Origin: Marsupella aquatica
Lineage: Eukaryota > Marchantiophyta
Reading direction: 5' to 3'
Length of the DNA: 64,000 nt
Assembly (NCBI GenBank): GCA_973895155.1
Contig: OZ316896.1
Span: 17,794,001-17,858,000 of the forward strand
The notes under the pieces are model-generated. The model did not search any database. It was not told where the DNA came from and worked only from the letters and a program-made list of their open reading frames with translations. Position 1 is the first letter of the stretch; each line of letters opens with the position of its first letter. A program made the position numbers and the translations under genes. Below are positions 11,350 to 24,760 of the stretch, one piece after another.

Positions 11350-13389
11350 GCTTCTCTTGAAGTTTCTCTCTTGCAAGGACGTGTGTACATGAATGCCTGT
11401 AGGTACTCTTTCTCCGCAATTGGCCTACGCGCGATCGGAACTACTGCAATGCGCGATCGGAACTACTGCAACTGCTCACTTGAATCAGTCAGCTTTTCAG
11501 CAGTTTAGGACCTTGCTAGGTGTGGATCTGTGCTCCTCTTGTCGATCATCCGAACACTGATTGAAGACTTCTCACGAAAGGTTGCAAGTTTTCTGTAATC
11601 TGTGTCGCTCTGTTGGTAAGCTGAGCTTCAGTATTATGTCTTGGATGGAATTCTTGGATTGATGATTGTCTTTATCTTAGTGAATGACTCGGACACGGAG
11701 CAGGTAATTAAGTCTCTCTGATTTGGGCCAGCACTCCTCCTATTCTCTTAACTTGCCTTGCCACCGTCACATGTTGGTGTCATATACGTATATCCTGACT
11801 AGGTTTATGAGCGTCGTCGAAAGATTCGAGATCGGATTTTAAGGGTGAAGAGCTTTGGAGTGCTGTTGCGAATGATCCCCGGGATGGACGGCTTTCTGTT
11901 TCAGTGTTGTTTAGATTGTAACGAACCTCGTTGATTGCTCTCAAATGAAAACTTCGAATCATACCCTCGTTTCGTCACTTATCTATCGAGCAAAATGTAG
12001 CTCAGATTCACTACTCTGTTAGTCACACTAATTTCGTAGCCTTCAAAGTGTGTCTTACAGTCGAGAGAGTGTGAGTCACATTATTTCGGTGTGACTCTAA
12101 TTGCAGTACACGTTAAGTCACACTGTCAGACACAATTGTTTTCCTGCTCAAAGATAAAACTTTAGTGAAATGAGAGACAACATTCTTGAGCCCAGCAGCT
12201 TCATTAAAGATCCAGGAGTTCAGTTGCGGCAGCAAACAATCACTTGAAGAATTGACTTAACTCGAGGACTCTCGAGACTGCCCGACTCTACGCATGGAGA
12301 ATCACAACAAACTCTCATGTACTCCATTAGTCTGATTCCTGATTAAAAATTGGTTGGGACACAAGTTAGTGCGAGTCACACTAATTTAGGGGTCACGGTA
12401 ATGAAGGCAGAGGGCATGACAGCTGCGTCCTTTCGCGTGTGTTCCCGGGTGCGCGAGGCAGCACGGACTTAGCTCCAGCAGGCAGTGTTCTTCCGTCACA
12501 CTAATCAGCTGGACTGTGCGAGTCACAGTAATTTAGGGGTCACAGTAATTCTTCAGTAACACTAGTTGAGGTGGACTGTGGAGCATCTGTATTTATTTAG
12601 ATGTAAATTTACACTTCCTCGTTTGTTTTTTGTTTTCTCAGCTTACGTTCTTCACATGATTTCCCCAACTGAATCCTTGCTGTTGCGTTAGTCGTCGATT
12701 GCTCTGAAATCAAGAGCTCGACCCTTTGTTCGTCACTTATCTATTTAGCAGAATCTAGCTCGCATTCATTACCTTCTATTAGATGTACATTTATTAAGTT
12801 ATGTTGTCCGTTTTGCGGCTTACGATCGTCCCATGATGGGACTCAGTGGACCGAATCTGTGCTCCAGCCGTGACTTTGATGCAGTATAGCAGTATGCAAT
12901 TCTAGATCATGGGAGATTTTTAGCCATTCTTGAAAGCAAAGAGGACAAGGACACATTAGGAAGCCATCGCTAGCTTGCTTGCACATGCACAAATCCGTCC
13001 GTCCTTCAGTTTCTTTCCATGAAGTTTCTGGACACTATTCCCCATCAGAGGCTTTGAAATAGCAAAAGGATTTATTCTTCAGTTTGGAAATCTTATACAC
13101 ATTTCCCGATTTTGGGAGTGTCGATACATGAGCAGGTCTGAGCAGGTCTGAGCACTTCTAGGCTGATGTCGCATTCTCTTTCATTAGACGTTCTGAAGTC
13201 TCTTCAAGCTGATGCGGAGCCTACGATTGGTTTCATATGGGCATCATTTTCATTCTGACTTAAATATATGGAATTGAATGTTTGTAGGTAAGCATTCTGA
13301 GGCTCGGCAGAATAGGTCCACTCTGGTGCTACCTCCAAAATGGACGCCTGATTACCAGAACAAGTTTGCAGCAATTCTAAGCCATCGCT
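11350..13389. other. HNL2 upstream region with GTCACACTAAT motifs
   Basis: The first part duplicates 4.2-4.9 kb. From about 12000 to 12580 short motifs of the GAGTCACACTAATTTAGGGG type occur repeatedly, in both GTCACA and GTGTGAC orientations. Similar motifs occur at 2980-3010 and 4845-4910. No coding exon seen. These could be regulatory sites or remains of a simple repeat. Confidence 0.45.
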
Positions 13390-16300
13390 ATGGGTCAAGG
13401 GGCCTCTTCTAGTCGCACCCAAAGTGCAGAGCCCCCCAATAACACAATTACTCAGGTATCTTACGGCATTGACCTCGATTTGAACCTGTTTGGAAATACC
13501 CGTTCTGTTTAGAGATTGATACTTTCGATAATATGCAACCTGAAGATCTATCTCAATCATAAGTATTTTGAAATTGATCTATATCTGCAAGTTTTCAGTT
13601 TTTTGTTGTATCCAATCTGTCTCATCGAGCTAATTTCTTTGCCTACTGTATTGTGGCATGCTTGGGTTGTACAGCTTAATGAATCTCTCTTTGAACTTCA
13701 CAAACCGAACGGCCGACCTAGCATGATCGTGTTGATTTTTCACGGCTTTCAGCGTGGGAATTATGAAAATGCCCATTTGACGGCTTGGAAAACAGAGGAA
13801 GGACGAGAGGATGGATCATCCACATGGCTCCAGACTTGGCTGGTTGATGACGACCAGTACCCCGACGCTCACATCCTTTCTGTTGCATATAATGCTAGCT
13901 TGATGAAAAGCAAGGACGAGGAAGGTTTGACCTCTTCATCATAGGGGAGAATATTATTTCAGATTTGTTACAGGCGAATATTGCGCAAGATCCCCACTGT
14001 CCCATAGTATTGGTAGGACACAGTTTTGGGGGCCTCGTAGTGAAGGAAGTGTGTGTTCAAGCACATAAGAGAGGCAGCATGGGTAGCGCCAAGCATAAAA
14101 CCTTTCTGGAAAATATCAAGGGGGCATTTTTCTATTCCACCCCTCATCATGGGATTTCAGGAGAAATTTCAGAGTATTTTGTGAGCAAAAGAAATGAACC
14201 CTTGTTGGAATATGTGAAAGTCCTTAGTACATTTGCAGCAAGAATCCATAACGACTTTGACCAGCTACGAAAGCATTGGGCTTGGCAGACGGCAGGAGTA
14301 GGAGAAGGGTCATCCACCCATCTGGTACTGGCATACCCTCTCAATCTTATCAAACGGAAATATTGAAGATCAAATCAATGATCAGATATACCTTATACAC
14401 TATACTTTTCTAGATCGTTGACTAATTTGTCTCAATTTATTCCACAGAATTGATAGACAAAAGGCAAAGCGCACTACCAGTTTCATAGCCAAGTGCAACT
14501 CTATGGATGCAGTCTAGTTGAGCACTGATTCATCTAAGTAGCATCTAAGTGAGTTAATAAAGAGTAATATGTGTGAAAGATATTGTAGATACTTCATTCA
14601 TTGGATAGTCACTTGGTTGTTTGCTGGTACGGTCACAGGGCACATTTAGAACACAGGTAATTGTATCAGAAGCATCGTCAAGATATGGAGACGCCTTTGT
14701 TATCGTGCCAGACGCTGATCACATATCAATCTGTCGGCCAATATCAAAAATCTCAAGACCGTTCACGTCCTTGTCCAACTTCCTCCGTGGAGTTTCCACT
14801 ACTTGGGAGGTGACGTCAAATTCTGGCGCGCTCATATTTTTGGTGTGTTTCATACAGAAGGTAATTTTATGTTGCCTAGCTTGTTCCCACCGGTACTTAT
14901 CTATATTTGCTATGCATTGTTGACTTACAGAGACCAGTCCGTCCTCACAACCATCAATCCTTGCCCAAGTCAACGATTGGTATTGACAACGTCATGAAGG
15001 AACTCGAACAGCAGCTTAAGACGGTCACCAGTTTGGGCTTGGCGGGTATGGGAGGGATTGGAAAGACCACCATGGCCAAGGCGTTATTCAATGATATGGA
15101 ACATCTTTACGAGTACACCTGTTTCGTTGGGGACGTGAAGAATAGTGAGAACGAGGTTGACGGTATGGTTTTAAGGAACATGCATCGTATGGGAACGAGG
15201 TTCACAGAGAAGGATGGTGGGTTAGTGTTCTTGAGGGGGAAACAGTTACTGTTGGTTCTGGATGATGTGGCTTCAGAGAAACACATTAGGCTATTGTCAA
15301 CCTTGATTGATGACATTGGCATCCATGAAGATAGTCGCTTCGTCGTAACATCGAGAGATAGCGAACTTCTACGTCAATGCACGGACGCAGTGCACCCTAT
15401 GTCGCTTCTTAGCCAAGGAGATGCGAGGAAACTTTTCTTGGCCCATGCTGTTAGGGAAGAAGCTTCTCCTTCCTTTGAGGAACACGTAGACCATGTCGTG
15501 AAAAAGTGCGATGGGCTGGCTTTGACTCTGGAAGTCATCGGGAAGCATCTGTATAAAAAACCTGTGGCGATTTGGATGGAATCGATCTCTATACTGCACA
15601 GGGCAGATTCTGTCCGTGGATTTGATGAGAAGTTTGGATAAGTTTTGATGGTTTAGATCTCGAGGGAAAGCACCTGTTCCTTGATTGTGCGACTGTGTTC
15701 CATGGGGGACATCTAGCTACGGCAAAGGCAGCATGGAGCATCACAACAAATGGGCTGCAGGAGACACTGTGGCAACATCTTCTCGACTTATCGTTGGTGT
15801 GGGAAATTCCAAAGGGCGATTGGGGCATGCATGAGCAACTTTTGAGCCTTGGGAGGAAGATAGCATCAGATGAAGTGGAACATGGCCTCAGGATGTGGCC
15901 CCATGGAGGGATTTCTTGTTGTTGTCAGCTAAGAATTGCACTGAAAATGATGTGAAGGTAAGTTTTAAGAGTATGGTCTTGATCTGAACTTCCATGCACC
16001 GCACCCAAGAATCGCCTAGCGGTTTACATGTTGGCCATTATTGAATGCTCCATGGTGTAGACCAAGGAAGGTCTCCAATCAATGTTGAACTTTCTGGACT
16101 TATCACTGATATTGAGGAGTATTCCACTTTGATCATGTACAGGGATGTTATATGTAGAAATTGGCTTGTGCAAAAACACATGACTTGTGAGTTGGGATTC
16201 GCAGGACATTATTGCTATCAATGTGGAAGGGCGCGCTCCTGGAGTCCGACATTTAGTTTATGAGGTTTGTTGGTGGCTTTCTCCTAGGAATGGTTTTGCT

Positions 16301-19056
16301 CATTGTTGGTGGCTTTTGGAAAAAGTTCTTGTGTGAGAGTTATAAAACAAACCTTCTCGAGATGAATGCATAGAATTCCCTTGTTGAAATGTATTAGTTA
16401 AAGAGCGCACAGGGTGTGAATCGATAAATCCTTGTATTTTGAATTTTAATAAGAAATAGATATGTAAGGAAAGTCTCAAAGTGAAATGTTTTCTCTCAAA
16501 GTTGATATTTTTAGAAGAGCATGGACTCTTTACCCCTATCCGTGAACGTATGACTTATGTATATGTTGGTGCCCCTTTTTGAAATTTTTTGAAAACAGTT
16601 TTTACGGTGATTTGGCTTTCAAAAATGGTTTCATGCAAATCTTGTCTTTCGTGCTAGTTCTTCATTTTGTGCCACTTCTTTCCCCCAGAAAAGAGCCACT
16701 GGTCGTCCCATGGTAAGTAAGTTGGCAGATAGGTCTTGTTTTTAAAGACAGACTAGTAATTCTTCTTTTGGTTTCAATCTCCATCAGCCCACATACATTT
16801 AATGAATCATCTATATGCTAGTCAGAGGTAATTTGCTGGAGCAGCTGCAACTCTGAGGGGTGAGAATATTTTAAGCAGGTTCATAGTCAATTTAAAGCTC
16901 ATAACCTTGAAACTAACAGCGTGAATTTCTGTACTGTCATAGCCTTCGAGCAAGGCCTTCCACGAGGGTGTTCTGTGCGACGAGTGTTTAATGATGCCCA
17001 TAGAGGGCCCGAGATTCAAGTCTAGGGTACAGTTCAACTATGATTTGTGTGTTGGGTGTTTTGAGAAAGGGGGCCTCAAAACAGAGGAGTACTTTCGTCT
17101 CGATCTACCGTCTGTAAGTAACAGTCACACCACGCAAATGATATCTTGCAAGAATTTAAATGATTTTTAATGAGCATGTCATCTGGTCACACAAAACTCT
17201 TACTGTAGAAGGGTTCACAGCTTGACAGAAACACATTCCCATTTGAATATTAGAGTATTTTGAAAACAGAGCGCATGATCCACTTCTGGAACGAATGTCC
17301 TAAGTCCTTTACTGGAGAATGTATAAAAAGTAAATTGATAATTAAAACATATTGACGGAACATAAGAGAGCAGAATCACAACCAAGTCAGATCTTTGACG
17401 TGCGTGCATGAGATGTTTTGAAATGAATCTTGAATGTAGCTTTTTAAAGAAGATCTGCACCTTTAAGCCTTTGCGAAGATCGTGTGGTTCCCCATGGATG
17501 TGGAGTTGTGAGGCAATCCTACTCTCGCAGGATACTACTAAAGAGGAGATGAAAGTGAATACATTAAGAAATAAACGAAGGCGGTAGTAGAGGACAGAGC
17601 AAAAGAATATGTTCTAATGAAATATCTTCATTTTATGGGGATTAACTATAAAATTTACTTTTTACTATGGGATTTGTAAGAGATATCGGGCTATCAAAGT
17701 GGGAGGAGGAGCAAGCTTCAGTCTTATTCTTATGACCCCTTGTTCGTTTTTGTTTTTGGGACAAAGGGGTTTGCCTTATAATGAGGTTTGATGATGGGAT
17801 TGAAGAAGTTATCGTCGAAAATCTTTCTAACGCAGAGCTTTGTATACACTAGATACATGGAGCTAAATGTGTAATTGGGTTATTCTTGTTGAAAAATAAC
17901 CCAATTAATATAAAACCCTAAAAAAGGAAAGATCCCATGAAGAGATGGAACGTTTCACTCCAACAAAACTGGTTTCTGGAAATGTTGGAAATGTATGTGG
18001 GGACTTAAAATTGGCCAAATGATAGAAACTTTGTCATCTGAGGAGATGTGTTTGTAGTTTCGAGGTTGTCCCTGTGTAGCCCAAGGATATCTTCTAAATG
18101 AGAAGATGAATGTGATTCCAGTTAGAAACAAAGCCTAAGATGGCAGGTTATATCCTATCATTTTTAATGTTGTTAATCTGGGTTTCAAGGTGCAGTCTAA
18201 GACGGAAGCAGAGGACCAAGTACAAGCAAATTTAAAACGAATCATGCTCAAGATATATTAATTCAAAGCTGCAGCCTGCATTACTTACATTGACAGTAGT
18301 TAAGCCAATTGCAACCTATGAGAGAAACTAACCTGTTGTTTGGTGCCGTGGATGCCATTTGGTAGGACTTGCCCACCATTGAAGGAAGCACATTCTGCAA
18401 AATGCGAAATCTGAGATATCTGGGGTTGGCCCACATAGCCATTGATCAAACTCATTGTGCAACACTGCCGTCGACACTTGTCTACCTTTGGATGTATGGG
18501 GTGCAGTTTTCTGTCTTTCCTTTCCGCCCAAGCGACCATGAGCGGATGGCCCTTCTGTACATATGGGAGTGTCCTTCGTGCCCTTCCCAATACTTTTGGC
18601 CGACTCTCATCCCTTCAAGAGTTACAAATTCGTTGGGCTCCTCATTTGAAGACCTTGCCTGACTCGCTTGGGAGTTTGCGAAAGCTGGTAACTCTATGGT
18701 TGGACGATTGTTCTAGTTTAGCGGAGTTACCGCAAATATTTGGCCAACTGGTAGCTTTGGAAAGTTTACGCATAGGGGACTGCAATGCTCTCTCAGCCTT
18801 GCCAAAGTCGTTTGGATATTTACCCAAACTCAAAACTCTGGTTATCTCGGGCTGCCGTCGTCTTCACATCCTGCCCGATACATTCCTGGAGCTTCCAAGA
18901 TTGGAGTGTCTAGTGCTAGACTGGACATATTTCCAGAGCTTTCCCAACTTGGAGAATCTTAGGTCATTGAAACATCTCGTTGTATTTCAGGAAGCTCCTC
19001 ATTGTATATCGTTGTATATCCGCAGTCTATCCGATTGGCTTCGTCGCACGGTTTAG
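13390..19056 (+). pseudogene. HNL2: hydrolase-NB-ARC-ZZ-LRR gene, multiply frameshifted
   Basis: Exons align to HNL1: 13390-13455 (MGQGASSS...), 13630-14324, 14639-14809, 14931-15957, 16943-17113 (ZZ) and 18366-19056 (LRR). Exon 2 is 1 nt short near 13935, in the hydrolase before GHSFGG. The NB-ARC exon has a 13-nt deletion near 15634 and a 4-nt deletion near 15900 relative to HNL1, and the LRR exon loses a few bases near 18570. P-loop GMGGIGKTT, kinase-2 LLLVLDDV, GLAL and MHEQL are still readable. The leader starts MGQGASS, an N-myristoylation-type sequence. The ZZ exon is undamaged. Closest to HNL1 (same 57-codon ZZ exon, MHE in place of MHD). A clear pseudogene. Confidence 0.85.
16943..17113 (+). 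other. ZZ zinc-finger exon of HNL2 (57 codons)
   Basis: Intact frame with phase-0 splice sites (CATAG|CCT, TCT|GTAAGT). It encodes HEGVLCDECLMMPIEGPRF, then YDLCVGCF and YFRLDLP. All four zinc-ligand cysteines are kept although the surrounding gene is broken, so decay is recent. Confidence 0.75.
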
Positions 19057-19492
19057 TAAGAAACTCGTGGGGCTGAGGAGGAAAATGGTGATGAATAAAG
19101 TTGGCTTCTCCTGCAGACAAACATTTGTGAAACGGCCATTTCTCTACAGCCCCCCCGGGTCGATTGACTTAAGGGGGGAGGGTAATCATCGGCAAGTAAT
19201 CTCCACGAGCGAACAAGACTCTGTCTAGTCTCACCCGGATGGAAAGGGCCACAACTGAAACACCTGCGAGAGAGAACTGTCTGGTCTCTGGAGTATGGTG
19301 ACAATTATCGACTCGTTCCTAGGTGCATATTGTTCAGTGGATGTAGACATGGGAGTTGGAGCACAGTAGAGTTGGAATAATTGTCGCGGATCAGTGCACA
19401 GCTACATCCTGATTGCACGTGATCCCTTGAATCCATCGGCTAGGATAAGATTTATATAGAGAGAAAAATGTGCAATCTCGCCATACTCAACT

Positions 19493-19600
19493 TACCTGAT
19501 ACATTTCTGTACCATCAGAGACTCGAGCGCCCAGGCCTAGTAAGCACACATTTGCAGAGTATTTCTGACTTGGAGAAATTTCCGCTATGCCGGTTAACTC
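19493..19600 (+). pseudogene. Fragment of an HNL LRR exon
   Basis: Reads like the end of the LRR exon (CTGATACATTTCTGTACCA, then CACATTTGCAGAGTATTTC, then CTTGGAGAA) with frame breaks. It corresponds to the PDTFLELQ...LQSIPNLENL part of the intact genes. Its twin is at about 58637-58745. Confidence 0.6.
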
Positions 19601-21739
19601 GGGCTGACGAAAGTGGTCAGGAGTAGAATGTAGCTCTTGCAGGCTGTGAATAGTCGAACAGCCATTTCTCTGTAACATCTCCTAATCCATCTCGATCTGA
19701 CGGGGGAGGGGCATCATCTGCAAGTAATCATCCAGCAATACACATCACTCTGGCGAGTCCAAGGATTGAAACTTCTGGAATGTGTTCGGAACAGATTGAT
19801 TATGTCCTCTGCGAACCCCAAATTCTTGAAAGATTGGCCTCTCTGAGTCAACTGGTTATTCCTATCTTGAGCCTGGTGTGATCCATGTGGTTAGTAAATT
19901 AGTCTCACCCGGATCGGGAATTACACAACTGAAACGCCTGCAAGTGAATCACGGCTGGTCATGGAGTAACGCCATCCAGACAAGGGACATGAAGCAGAGC
20001 AAAATTTGCCTTTTCCAGGAGCAGTGTACAGGTGCGTTTTGATCCCCGATCTCAGCCTGAATGAGTTTTGCCGTTCAGTAGCGCTTGACTCTACTTCGTA
20101 ATTCTTTTTTCTAAATATGATAACGTTTGTGTTGTGCTTCACACTATATCATCAGGACACATACCTCGGCAAATTAAGGCTGCAACGGATGCACAGTTTC
20201 CATGATCGATCAGAAGCAGAACCAAAAGTTATTCTTAAGATTCATTTCAAAATATTAAATGGATGCACATTGCAGTTCTTAGCACATAAACTCGGCAGAC
20301 TACTCATTCTGTGTATTGGAAGCAGCCTAGGTCGGTAATAAGAAGGTGGATCTTGAGTTCTGATTACTGACTTTATATACAAATGGGAATATGGTGGTTG
20401 AAAATGCTTCAGACAAACTTTCCATCTAGACTTAGGTGCGATCAGGTCAAATGATCATTTAAAATTATTGGAAAGTGTTCCCGAAGGTTGCCTCGTAGGG
20501 GTTACTAACACAACGTAGATCGAAATGAAAGTAGTGATTATTCCCGAGTAGGTTCTCCGAACTCTGACCGCTGGGATGAGAAAACATGAAATATTTCTGC
20601 TGGATAATGATACATGTTAGTGTCCATTGGAGTGGAATGGGGTATTAATACTGACTACCCATACTCCCAGGGATACGAAGTGCAGATATAAGCAATGGAG
20701 ACGGCTTCTGATGAGAATGTTTACCTCAATTGCTGTGGATCTAGCATCAGACAATTTTGACTCGGCTGCGCAATGAACATTGTCTGCTTCACACTCAGAA
20801 GGTCCATATTTGGAGCAAAAAGCCGTTCAGTCAGCTTGGTTACTCTCGGACTGCACCTCAGTCCACTTGTGCCCCGACAAGTCACTGAAATCTGCAGCCT
20901 AGAATCCTCCTATCAATGCAGTTCGCAGGGGATCGTCATCAGAGTACCTGTGCATGCAAGTTTGCCCCATTATTAGGAGAAAGAACTGTGGAATAAACTC
21001 AAGCTCTAGCATGTGCTGTTTGCGCTCAGGGTCGTAACCCTTAACTAATTTCGATTACTGCTGTCAGAGGAGGCTCTAAGTAGTGAATTTCTAGCCAGAA
21101 TATTCTGAAATCCTCTCGAATATGCGTTTTCATTGTCGAAGGGATTGTGTACTTTGGTGACTATTTCAATGCAGGGGAGATTCTCGAACAGGCAAGCTCT
21201 GCATTAGTTGTGAGGGTAAAGAGCTTTAGAACTTATAGACTGTAAGTGTATGATTTCGCTACACCGTCCACTTCACGACCAGCTGATGAAAGGAGCACAT
21301 CATGAGCTCTAGGGACTGATCGTTATGATACCGAGGAAATTTGGTGTCATCTGTAGTGAGCAATCTTAGGATGAGAAGCTTTTAATACCATACCTAAGGG
21401 AAGGCAGCTGATGTAAGATTGAATTCCCTCCCCATGTGGAAAGCTGAAGAGGACTAATTGATGGCTGTAAAGTACTCAGGATTGTTGTACATGTTATAAT
21501 TTAGACTTGGATGTCACAAAGCCTTCGAAGGATTTTGGTTGCAGAGTTACTCCGGGTTGTGACGATGGACGATCACCAAGTTACCATTATTCAACTGAAA
21601 TTTAGGAGTTACATCAATATTACGGATGAATCATCTTGTGGTATTGAATGACTTTTCGAACTAACCAGTCTTTTTACTGTTGCATACCAATCCAGTTCGG
21701 TTTGCAAACTTTCAAAGAAACTGCCTGTTGTTTGTTGCT

Positions 21740-22430
21740 TTGATGCGATTTGGTAGGGCTGATTGCCCCATCTTCAAGGAAGCACATTGTATAAAATGCG
21801 AAAACTGAGATATTGGGAGATCATGGATCATTGATCAAAGTCACGGTGTAACACTGCCGTCGACACTCGTCGCCCTGAGATGTCAACGGTGTTTTTCTCT
21901 GATTCCCTTTCAGCCTAAGGGGTCACGAGAGGACGGCCGTTCTGAAAAAGTTATGTCGAGGACTTTACACCCTCCCCGCTCCTTTGGACCAACTCTCATT
22001 CCTACAAGGGTTATGCATTGACTGGTATCCTTTGAAGAGATTGCCTGACTCTGTTGGGAGTTTACCTAAGCTGACTTATCTGACTAGCATTGTTGCATTG
22101 CAGTGGTTCAGCTGAGTTCCCTAATTAAGTCATCTGGCCAATTCGTAGCTTTAGAAAGATTGGAAATAGGTATATGCAATGCTGTATCAACTTTCCCAAA
22201 GTCATTTGGATGTTTATCAAGGCTCTGATATCTGCTTCTGAGGGGCTGTTGTAGTCTTCACGACGTGCCAGATACATTCATACAACTTCAGGGACTGGAG
22301 CGCCTCTACCATATAGTCAAATATTTACAGATCGTGAGAATTCTAGAATTGGAGAATTTAAGATCTTCGGTTGTGTGTACACAAGGCTTCACGTTCTTGC
22401 TCTCGAGCGTTTCGGTCAGGAGAGGACAAT
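21740..22430 (+). pseudogene. Decayed HNL LRR exon
   Basis: Starts with the same acceptor context as live LRR exons (GATGCGATTTGGTAG) and keeps recognisable pieces: AAGGAAGCACATTGTATAAA, ACACTGCCGTCGACACTCGT and the PDTF segment near 22270. Many indels and stops interrupt it. The twin behind HNL4 is at about 60880-61490. It is a relic of another HNL copy or of an extra LRR exon. Confidence 0.7.
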
Positions 22431-22724
22431 CTAGAGTGCTTTAATAAACTTCAAACAGGTGTCTATATTTTCACAAAAGACAACTTCATAACCTACTAGC
22501 TAGACAGGTGGTTGAATGAGTTACAAAAATTCATAACCCATTGTCTCCACGCCCCTCAATGTTCACAAATATGATTTGTCCGGAAATCTAGCCAGTGATC
22601 TAAGTCTTGAGGGGCAATTATCGCACATAATGTCCTGACGACCGGGTCTTAGATACTTTAGCCCAAACTACTCAGAGTGGTCCGAGCTGTTAGCACATAA
22701 GTGAAGCAGCTTACTCTCTGAAAT

Positions 22725-22840
22725 TGGACTATTTTGATTGAATCTCTCGTCAATTAGACCACTTCGATTCAATCTCTGCCCTTTGAATCAGTCAGCGTCC
22801 ATTCTATCTCTGCCACGTAATTCAGTCAAACAGCTTCAAA
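22725..22840. repeat. Dispersed TTCAATCTCTGCC repeat, copy 1
   Basis: Short diverged units of about 27-30 bp containing GATTCAATCTCTGCC. Related blocks lie at 3180-3300, 24480-24760, 50860-51160 and 61670-61975. The last three also share a downstream part ending GTAGTTTGTGGGTC, so the full repeat is about 300 bp. Possibly a non-autonomous element. Confidence 0.6.
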
Positions 22841-22899
22841 ATGACAAAATTTAAAGAAAGAAACGGCTTTGCAAAAAAATATTTTTCACTTATAAGTTA

Positions 22900-22971
22900 G
22901 GGGGGTCAAACCTTAAAATGTCGCACGCGATGTATGGCCCTCCATATAATGACCGACCCCCCCCCCCCCCC
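22900..22971. repeat. GGGGGTC...GACC short inverted-end repeat with a C15 run
   Basis: Opens with GGGGGGTC and closes with GACCGA followed by 15 C residues. A related sequence of similar length is at 23972-24031 (GGGGGTC...GACCCCC). Both contain ACGTCGCA/ATGTCGCA followed by GCGATG. They may be two ends of one element or two small foldback elements. Confidence 0.45.
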
Positions 22972-23305
22972 GCGAGCTAGAGATCCATGAAAATTTAGCC
23001 TTCCCAGGTAACTTGATGTTGGAATAGTTACCCGTTCCCTATGTGGTTGGTTGATCTGGGAGATTTGTAGAAGGCAGTCCCAGTCAGAGACAAATGCACC
23101 AAAAGTACATTGAAAACTCGAGTTGCAATGAAAACAATCTACTTTATTTATAGTAAACTCTCTCATGAGATATGTAGTAGTGTAGTGGAACCTGAGAGTA
23201 GGATCTGGAGGTGAAAGATATTATTATTGTTGCACCATTCGGGAGAATGTTTTTGTTGAATATTGCCTACTGTAGAATGTTTGCAGTTCCATACTTCTTT
23301 GTGCA

Positions 23306-23494
23306 TTTGTGCATTTCCATACTTCTTTGTTAATTAGCCTGGGAAAATGTCAAATTACCAAGAGATTCTCCTACCTGGGTGTGGGACCAGTTTTCAGTTT
23401 ACACAATTTGTGCATTTCCATACTTCTTTGTTAATTAGCCTGGGAAAATGTCAAATTACCAAGAGATTCTCCTACCTGGGTGTGGGACCAGTTT
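23306..23494. repeat. Direct duplication of 88 bp, 101-bp spacing
   Basis: 23306-23393 and 23407-23494 are the same (start TTTGTGCATTTCCATACTTC, end GTGTGGGACCAGTTT), separated by 13 bp. No coding content. Confidence 0.85.
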
Positions 23495-24350
23495 GCCTTG
23501 TGTATATAGACGTGAGACTACAGTCTCTAGTGCACCATGTATAAGTGCAATCCTGGGTATGTGGCAGGCCAGCTCTACTTTCCCACTCTTTCTTTTGTAA
23601 AATTGCAATTTTCTTGCACTTTTTTACACATGTTTCCCTAAATTGGTAAAATAGTAAATCTTAGAATTGTTTGTCATGCATGATTTATTTGAAAAAAAAA
23701 CAACTTTAAAAAAATAGCACCTGGATAGCACCCAAAACCTCGGGGGTTTCACTTCCACAAAAATGGCATATCACGTGCGACGAAGGATAGGGTCATTTTA
23801 TTGGTTCTAAGGGAAGACTTAAGAATTTTTGTAGAAGAACAATATGGTCTTTTAAATTCAATTTTGACACTTATAAGAACATTAGGGTCTTTTTAATCCA
23901 TTTTTTGGAATATTCCAAGAATATTCCAACTTTATAGGGGTTAAAAAATTAAAAAAAATTCTTACATTTTAGGGGGTCCGAGGCCTAAAAACGTCGCAGG
24001 CGATGGGGAGGTCCCCATATAGTGAGACCCCCGAGCCCAAAACCATTGGTCCTTCTTACGAAACTTCAGGTAAGACTATGCTTTAGAGACATACTTTCAG
24101 GTATGAGTACTTCCAAAAAATTGAGAGGGAACAACTAAAGGGAGTAAACAAATTTACTTACCCTAAGTACTACTTCACCCAAAAAGGCTGGAAGTGGGAC
24201 CCAAAAATGAGGAGGGTCTTCTGGTGAGATGTGGAGGAGAAACGAGGTGCAATTAATGACAAAACAGGGATGAGTCTCTCTGAATGTTCTCGATAATTGC
24301 AAAGCTTTCAGAATTGGCACAATGGCCTAGTGCAATACACAAAGTAGGCT

Positions 24351-24456
24351 GTTGCTTTATTAATTAGTTTGCAAACACCACCTCCAGGTCAATCTGCTTT
24401 TCTATGTTTGCAGATTGACCTGGAGGTGGTGTTTGCAAACTAATTAATAAAGCAAC
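24351..24456. repeat. Perfect 47-bp inverted repeat with 12-nt loop
   Basis: Left arm 24351-24397 (GTTGCTTTATTAATTAG...) is the exact reverse complement of right arm 24410-24456; the loop is 24398-24409. A transcript would form a fully paired hairpin the size of a small plant siRNA or miRNA precursor. Perfect pairing means recent origin or selection. No flanking coding sequence. Alternatives are a foldback transposon or a replication-derived inverted duplication. Confidence 0.95.
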
Positions 24457-24479
24457 TCACTCTTTGTCCACATCACTGT

Positions 24480-24760
24480 TTAAACTGAATCTCTCATCAA
24501 TTGGACAGCTTCGATTCAATCTCAACCTCGTCAATCACACAACTCGAGTCAATTACACTGTGTACTAATATATCAATTCAGGTTTAGTTAAGAACTGGGA
24601 TTTATTTCTCTTTCAAACACAACACTCCTTTCAACACAAACGAAAATCTGCACAAGACTCGGCATAATTCCGTGCATGTCAAGCAAAATTATTTTTTATT
24701 ATTGTATCGTCACACACGTACTGTAGTATGTGGGTCCATTGCATGGCAGGCCATAACTTG
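24480..24760. repeat. Dispersed ATTCAATCTC...GTGGGTCCAT repeat, copy 2
   Basis: Contains CAGCTTCGATTCAATCTCAA and ends near GTAGTATGTGGGTCCATTGC. Comparable blocks at 50860-51160 and 61670-61975 keep the same order of parts. No open frame of note. Confidence 0.6.

Larger units (their letters stand above)
19057..22440. repeat. Large 3' flank duplicated behind HNL4
   Basis: Nearly all of this stretch, from the bases just after the LRR stop, recurs at about 58180-61490 behind HNL4 with high similarity and small indels. The first few hundred bases also recur behind HNL3. Embedded in it are decayed LRR pieces. Other short open frames, for example minus-strand 19921-20142 and its twin at 59069-59290, are conserved only because the DNA is duplicated. 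Confidence 0.75.

Noticed and set aside
19921-20142. Minus-strand 73-codon frame conserved at 59069-59290
   Set aside because: Conserved only because the whole 3' flank is duplicated; no domain and differences show no coding bias that I can see.
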